Source: Pseudomonadota bacterium (GTDB lineage: Bacteria; Pseudomonadota; Alphaproteobacteria; Acetobacterales; Acetobacteraceae). Taken from it: a stretch of DNA of 27,105 nt. Made by a program: the position numbers and the translations under genes. Of this stretch, positions 23,124-27,105 are shown one piece after another. The first letter of the stretch is position 1, and each line of letters opens with the position of its first letter. The notes beneath the pieces were generated by a model. That model saw nothing but the letters and a program-made list of their open reading frames with translations, had not been told where the DNA came from and searched no databases. The DNA lies in assembly GCA_021808185.1 (NCBI GenBank), contig JAKBCB010000004.1:1-27105 (forward strand), written 5' to 3'.

Positions 23124-24464
23124 TGACACCTGCTCGCCGTGCAGCACCACGTCGAGCCCCTCGCGCTCCTCCTCGCGGCTGACGCGCAGGCCGACCAGCA
23201 GATCGACCAGCTTGAGCAGCACGAAGGTCACGCCCGCGCTGTACAGCACGGTCGCGGCAACCCCGAGCGTCTGCACCCCCAGCAGCCCGAACCCGCCGAC
23301 GTAAGCCCCGCCCGGCTGCGACGGCGTGGCGGAGAGCGGACCATACGCCAGCAGCCCGGTCGCGAGCGTGCCAACGATGCCGCCCACGCCATGCACGCCG
23401 AACGCATCGAGGCTGTCGTCGTAGCCCATGGCGTGCTTCAGCCACGTTGCCGCCCACAGGCAGACGAAGCCCGCCACCAGCCCGATCAGCAATGCCGCGT
23501 CCGGCAGCACGAAGCCGGCGGCGGGGGTGATGGCGACAAGGCCCGCGACCGCGCCGGAAATCGCCCCCAGCACGCTCGGCTTGCCGCGCAGCACCCACTC
23601 ACCGCCCGCCCAGGCCAGGGTGGCGGACGCCGCGGCCAGTTGCGTCGCCGTCGCCGCCATGCCCGCGCGCCCGCCGGCGGCCAGGGCCGAACCGGCATTG
23701 AAGCCGAGCCAGCCGACCCAGAGCAGCGAGGCGCCGATCACCGCGTAGGCGAGGTTCCACGGCGACATGTTGTCCTGCCCGTAGCCAAGCCGGCGCCCCA
23801 GCACGAGCGCGCACACAAGCCCCGCGACGCCGGAATTGATCTCCACCACCGTGCCGCCGGCGAAATCGGCGATGCCGCGCACGTTCAGCCAGCCGTCCGC
23901 GCCCCACACCCAATGCGCGACCGGCGCGTATTCCACCAGCGACCACGCCGTCATGAACAGCATCAGCGCGGAAAACCGCATCCGGTCGGCAAACGCGCCG
24001 CAGACCACGCAGGGCGTGATGATGGCGAACGTCATCTGATAGAGCATGAACACGCTCTCCGGGATGCGCGTGGCAACCGCCCCGGGCGTGCCGGCGCCGA
24101 GCGTGAACGGTTGGTCCCATCCGGCCTCCATGCCGCGCAGCAGCAGGCGCGAGGCATCGCCGATGAAGCCGTTGCCGGTTCCGAACGCCAGGCTGTAGCC
24201 GGCCAGCGCCCAGACGACGCTGATCAACGCGCAGAGCGCGAAGGACTGCATCATGGTGGCGAGAATGTTCTTCTTGCGCACCATGCCGGCATAGAACAGC
24301 GCCAGCCCCGGAATGGTCATCAGCAGCACCAGCACGGTGGCGAGCAGCATCCAGGCGGTATCGCCGCTGTCCACCTGTGCCTCGGCGGCGCGGGCGGGCA
24401 GCGGCAGCAGCGGGAGAAAGGTGGCGGCGATCAGCGGCAGGGCACGCCGCGTGGTCGGGGTCAT
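23121..24464 (-). CDS. amt: Ammonium transporter with Glu in place of the first twin-His residue
   Basis: A 447-residue Amt/Mep/Rh-family ammonium transporter with a cleavable-looking signal peptide (ALPLIAATFLPLLPLPARAAEA) and eleven expected membrane helices. Family markers are DFAGGTVVEIN (200-210), GWLGFNAGSA (251-260) and FGVHGVGGIVGT (355-366). The C-terminal regulatory tail VGLRVSREEEREGLDV is intact. At the first twin-His position (His168 of E. coli AmtB, normally in VVHIN) the codon is GAG for Glu208; the second, His358, is present. No glnK lies beside it, although PII genes usually accompany amt. It sits on the opposite strand between proB and proA and has a sigma-54-type promoter. 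ATG 24464 has GGAAGG ten bases upstream. Confidence 0.95.
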   Translation of the reverse strand: MTPTTRRALPLIAATFLPLLPLPARAAEAQVDSGDTAWMLLATVLVLLMTIPGLALFYAGMVRKKNILATMMQSFALCALISVVWALAGYSLAFGTGNGFIGDASRLLLRGMEAGWDQPFTLGAGTPGAVATRIPESVFMLYQMTFAIITPCVVCGAFADRMRFSALMLFMTAWSLVEYAPVAHWVWGADGWLNVRGIADFAGGTVVEINSGVAGLVCALVLGRRLGYGQDNMSPWNLAYAVIGASLLWVGWLGFNAGSALAAGGRAGMAATATQLAAASATLAWAGGEWVLRGKPSVLGAISGAVAGLVAITPAAGFVLPDAALLIGLVAGFVCLWAATWLKHAMGYDDSLDAFGVHGVGGIVGTLATGLLAYGPLSATPSQPGGAYVGGFGLLGVQTLGVAATVLYSAGVTFVLLKLVDLLVGLRVSREEEREGLDVVLHGEQVS

Positions 24465-24512
24465 GCGTCGGAAGCCTTCCGGGTCTGCGGGGGAAATTAC
24501 CCCGCGCCCGAC

Positions 24513-24528
24513 AGCAAGCGGCAGGCCA
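24513..24528 (-). promoter_or_regulatory. Sigma-54 (RpoN) promoter of amt
   Basis: On the minus strand, TGGCCTGCCGCTTGCT runs from 24528 to 24513 and fits the -24/-12 consensus TGGCACG-N4-TTGCW, with GG and GC separated by the required 10 bases. Transcription would begin near 24502, about 38 bases before the amt start. Ammonium transporter genes are classic NtrC/RpoN targets, which supports the call. I see no clear NtrC palindrome upstream. Confidence 0.65.
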
Positions 24529-24557
24529 GTGGCGGCAGAACGGGAAAGCGCAGGCTT

Positions 24558-24671
24558 CAGGCATGTCTGCCCAGAACGCAGGCAGCGGCCGGCGCCCGAA
24601 CCACGCGCAAGCGGCCGGCGAAGCGACAGAAATGCAGCACATGGCGCCGCCCAAATTGCAGGCATGTCGGC
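24558..24671. repeat. 13-bp direct repeat pair in the amt/proA intergenic region
   Basis: CAGGCATGTCTGC (24558-24570) recurs as CAGGCATGTCGGC (24659-24671), matching at 12 of 13 bases with starts 101 bases apart. Both lie in the 273-base region between amt and proA, upstream of the amt promoter. They may be binding sites for an activator. The rest of the region shows no gene. Confidence 0.4.
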
Positions 24672-24737
24672 AGTCCCGGCGTGTCGGGCTTCCCCTCGCG
24701 GGGCCGGCGCGGCAACATGCACGCCGGAGACCGCCAC

Positions 24738-26009
24738 ATGCACATCGAGCCCACGACCGCGACGGACTGGCTGCGCACCGCCGCCACCGCCGCCCGCGAC
24801 GCCTCCTCCGCCCTCGGCCGGATGCCGGCCGAGGCGCGCAACGCCGCCCTGCACGAAGCCGCCGCCGCCCTGCGCCGGAACGAACCGAACATCGTCGCGG
24901 CCAACACCACCGACATTGCCGCCTTCGACGCCGCCGGAGGCACGGCGGCCTTCCGCGACCGGCTGCTGCTGACGCCGGCGCGGGTCGAGGCGATGGCGCG
25001 CGGGCTGGAGGACATCGCCGCCCTGCCGGACCCGCTGGCGCGCACGCTCGCCGACTGGACGCGCCCGAACGGGTTGCGCATCCGCCGCATCGCCGCCCCC
25101 ATCGGCGTGATCGGCATGATCTACGAAAGCCGCCCGAATGTCGGCGCCGACGCCGCCGGGCTGTGCCTGAAATCCGGCAATGCCGTGATCCTGCGCGGGG
25201 GATCGGATTCCTTTCACTCCGCGCGGGCGATCCACGCCGCGCTCGGCGAGGGCCTCGCCGAAGCGGGCGTGCCGCCCGCCGCCGTGCAGATCCCGCCCGC
25301 GACGGATCGCAGCTTTGTCGCCGCCATGCTCGCCGCCGCCGGCCTGATCGACCTGATTATTCCGCGCGGCGGCAAAAGCCTCGTCACCCGCGTGCAGGCC
25401 GAGGCCCGCGTGCCCGTGCTCGCCCATGCCGAGGGGCTGTGCCACACCTACATCCACGCCGCCGCGGACCCGGCGATGGCGCGCACGGTGCTGGCCAACG
25501 CCAAGATGCGCCGCCCGGGCATCTGCGGTGCCACGGAAACCCTGCTGATCGACGCCGCCGTGGCCCCCACGCTGCTGCCGCTGCTGGTCGCCGACCTGTC
25601 GGCGCTCGGCTGCGATTTCCGCGCCGATTCGCGGGCGCGCGCGATCTGCCCGGACCTGCCGGCCGCCACCGAGGCGGATTTCAGCACCGAATGGCTCGGC
25701 CCCACCCTGTCCATCGCGGTGGTGGACGGCGTGGACGCGGCCGTTGCGCATATCCGCCGTTTCGGCAGCGAGCACACCGAGGCCATCGTCACCGAGGACC
25801 CGGCGGCAGCCGAAAACTTCCTGCGCGGGATCGAGAGCGCCGTCGCCATGTGGAACGCCTCCACCCAGTTCTGCGACGGCGGCGAGTTCGGCTTCGGCGC
25901 GGAAATCGGCATCGCCACCGGGCGCATCCACGCGCGCGGCCCGGTCGGGCTGGAGCAGCTCACCACCTTCCGCTACCTCGTCACCGGCACCGGGCAGGTG
26001 CGGCCCTGA
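24738..26009 (+). CDS. proA: Glutamate-5-semialdehyde dehydrogenase
   Basis: A 423-residue gamma-glutamyl phosphate reductase, the second enzyme of proline synthesis, which reduces glutamyl phosphate with NADPH. The aldehyde dehydrogenase fold includes GVIGMIYESRPNV (123-135), CLKSGNAVILRGGS (143-156) and the catalytic Cys263 in RRPGICGATET. Start ATG 24738 has GGAG (24725-24728) at nine bases; ATG 24717 is an in-frame alternative. Because amt lies between proB and proA on the other strand, proA needs its own promoter in the 273-base gap. Its stop overlaps a possible CTG start of nadD. Confidence 0.96.
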   Translation: MHIEPTTATDWLRTAATAARDASSALGRMPAEARNAALHEAAAALRRNEPNIVAANTTDIAAFDAAGGTAAFRDRLLLTPARVEAMARGLEDIAALPDPLARTLADWTRPNGLRIRRIAAPIGVIGMIYESRPNVGADAAGLCLKSGNAVILRGGSDSFHSARAIHAALGEGLAEAGVPPAAVQIPPATDRSFVAAMLAAAGLIDLIIPRGGKSLVTRVQAEARVPVLAHAEGLCHTYIHAAADPAMARTVLANAKMRRPGICGATETLLIDAAVAPTLLPLLVADLSALGCDFRADSRARAICPDLPAATEADFSTEWLGPTLSIAVVDGVDAAVAHIRRFGSEHTEAIVTEDPAAAENFLRGIESAVAMWNASTQFCDGGEFGFGAEIGIATGRIHARGPVGLEQLTTFRYLVTGTGQVRP

Positions 26010-26044
26010 ACGACCCCCTCCCGCGATGGGGCGACCGGCGGCGG

Positions 26045-26671
26045 ATGCGCGTGGGTCTGCTCGGCGGGTCGTTCAATCCGGCGCATGAGGGCCATCGCCA
26101 TATCGCGCGGCTGGCGCTGACGCGGCTCGCGCTGGACCAGGTCTGGCTGCTGGTCTCGCCCGGCAACCCGTTGAAGCCGCGCGCCGGGATGGCGCCGCTG
26201 GCCGAGCGACTCGCCTCGGCGCGGGCCATCGCCGACGGGCGGCGCATTCTCGCCACCGGCATCGAGGCGGCGCTCGGCACGCGCTACACTGTCGCGAGCC
26301 TTGCCGAGTTGCGCCGGCGCTTTCCGCGCGTGCGCTTTGTCTGGTTGATGGGCGCGGACAATCTGGAGCAATGGCCGCGCTGGAACCGCTGGCGCGACAT
26401 CGCGCGCGGCACCGCCTTTGCGGTTCTGCCGCGTCCGACTTACAACCACCGTGCGCTGGCGGGGCAGGCGGCAAAATGGCTGCGCCGCGCGCGTCGCGCT
26501 TCCCATCTGGCGCCAGCACTGGCAGGAATGGCGCCGCCGGCCTGGGCATTCCTGCCCGCCCCGCAACACGCCGCCTCGGCCACCGCCATCCGTGCCGCCG
26601 CCCGCCCGCCCCTCAGTTCCGGAGTGTCCGACCATCGCCCGCAAGCCGCCCGCCCCTCCGTCGCCGCCTGA
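26045..26671 (+). CDS. nadD: Nicotinate-nucleotide adenylyltransferase
   Basis: A 208-residue nucleotidyltransferase that makes deamido-NAD from nicotinate mononucleotide and ATP. GGSFNPAHEGH (7-17) is the ATP-binding (H/T)xGH region, and HAASATAIR near the C-terminus takes the place of the usual ISxTxxR motif. SPGNPLKP and LMGADNLEQWPRW are typical. ATG 26045 is taken here, but it has no good ribosome-binding site. The frame is open upstream to CTG 26006, which overlaps the proA stop as CTGA and has AGGTG eight bases before it. That start would add 13 residues (NDPLPRWGDRRR), which I recall as part of related proteins. It overlaps the rsfS frame at its end. Confidence 0.93.
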   Translation: MRVGLLGGSFNPAHEGHRHIARLALTRLALDQVWLLVSPGNPLKPRAGMAPLAERLASARAIADGRRILATGIEAALGTRYTVASLAELRRRFPRVRFVWLMGADNLEQWPRWNRWRDIARGTAFAVLPRPTYNHRALAGQAAKWLRRARRASHLAPALAGMAPPAWAFLPAPQHAASATAIRAAARPPLSSGVSDHRPQAARPSVAA

Positions 26672-27105
26672 GGAGCCGCCGGCCGCGCGCGGCAGCGCGG
26701 CCCCGCCGCGCCGCCGTGCCCCAGCGCGCACCGCCGCCGCCCCGAAGCTGCCCGCCACCCCTGGCACGCCGCGCAAAAAAGCCGCCGCCGCCGGCCCGGC
26801 CCGCGCACGCGCCCCGGTCAAGCGCGAACGCGCCGAGGCCACCCGGCTGGACCAGTTGCAGGCGCTGATCGTCGCCAGCCTGGAGGACGACAAGGCCGAG
26901 GCGATCATCACGCTCGACCTCGCCGGCCGCGCCGCCTTCGCCGACCGCATGGTGATCGCCACCGGGCTCGCCGACCGCCAGATCTCCGCGATGGCGACCC
27001 ATCTGGAGGAGAAGCTGCGCGAAGCCGGCCTGCGCCGCATCCAGATCGAGGGCGCCGCCGGCACCGACTGGGTGCTGATCGACGCGGGCGATATCGTCAT
27101 CCATC
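26634..27105 (+). CDS. rsfS: Ribosome silencing factor RsfS (3' end cut by window)
   Basis: The frame running off the end of the window encodes RsfS (YbeB/Iojap), which binds ribosomal protein L14 and blocks subunit joining in starvation. The core starts near LDQLQALIVASLEDDKAEAI and continues through DRMVIATGLADRQISAMATH to TDWVLIDAGDIVIH. It is preceded by a basic Ala/Pro/Arg-rich N-terminal tail of about 70 residues. No ATG, GTG or TTG exists at the expected start. ATC 26634 (IARKPP) has GGAG nine bases upstream (26621-26624) and is my best start. Alternatives are GTG 26592, without a ribosome-binding site, or TTG 26856, which would remove the tail. The frame overlaps the nadD end by 38 bases. 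Confidence 0.88.
   Translation, partial: MARKPPAPPSPPEEPPAARGSAAPPRRRAPARTAAAPKLPATPGTPRKKAAAAGPARARAPVKRERAEATRLDQLQALIVASLEDDKAEAIITLDLAGRAAFADRMVIATGLADRQISAMATHLEEKLREAGLRRIQIEGAAGTDWVLIDAGDIVIH

Noticed and set aside
24642..24660. Sigma-54-like TGGC...TTGCA on the plus strand, for proA
   Set aside because: GG and GC are 13 bases apart instead of the required 10.
1..27105. CRISPR arrays, insertion sequences, integrase or prophage genes
   Set aside because: No regularly spaced repeats, transposase motifs or terminal inverted repeats were seen anywhere in the window.

Overview
The window is 27 kb of very GC-rich chromosomal DNA from an alphaproteobacterium, most likely of the Rhodospirillales/Acetobacteraceae type. 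This rests on remembered family resemblance: a linked lrp, trxB and LsrB/VtlR-type LysR gene, an ELM1-family protein beside a large conserved hypothetical, and the rplU-rpmA-obgE-proB-proA-nadD-rsfS housekeeping block. I see no rRNA, tRNA, CRISPR array, insertion sequence or phage gene. Genes are dense and mostly intact; only the first (5' end missing) and last (3' end missing) are cut by the window.

Layout. 1-2176: a BisC/DMSO-reductase-type molybdenum sulfoxide reductase. 2264-2926 (-): an orphan MT-A70 adenine methyltransferase, preceded by a strong terminator hairpin in its leader. 2954-3543: about 590 bp with no convincing gene but with hairpins and an FNR/FixK-like box. 3544-5505 (-): LsrB-type LysR regulator and thioredoxin reductase. 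5651-8573 (+): Lrp regulator, membrane glycosyltransferase and PLP-dependent hydroxy-amino-acid dehydratase, with overlapping gene ends. 8714-10699 (+): motB then motA, the reverse of the usual order. 10707-14111 (-): exported GH10 glycosidase, RhlE-type RNA helicase with a hairpin-rich leader, and a protoglobin sensor. 14331-20155 (+): ELM1-family protein, a 632-residue protein of unknown function, a bifunctional beta-oxidation enzyme and a class II aldolase-like protein. 20186-27105: the housekeeping block, interrupted by an ammonium transporter gene on the opposite strand between proB and proA.

How the parts work together. The lrp/trxB/LysR group looks like a thiol-redox and amino-acid-responsive locus. 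The ELM1 protein and the 632-residue protein are 8 bp apart and probably act together, perhaps on a surface glycoconjugate; this is the least explained part of the window. The rplU-to-rsfS block combines ribosome assembly, proline synthesis and NAD synthesis. The inserted amt gene has its own sigma-54-type promoter, as expected for nitrogen control, and its product carries glutamate where most bacterial Amt proteins have the first histidine of the pore twin-His pair.

Other observations worth checking are non-standard start codons at several tight gene junctions (CTG in CTGA overlaps, and ATC for rsfS), structured RNA leaders ahead of rhlE and the methyltransferase, and a ribosome-binding site buried in a hairpin ahead of the fad-type gene. 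Everything here comes from reading the sequence; no database search was run.
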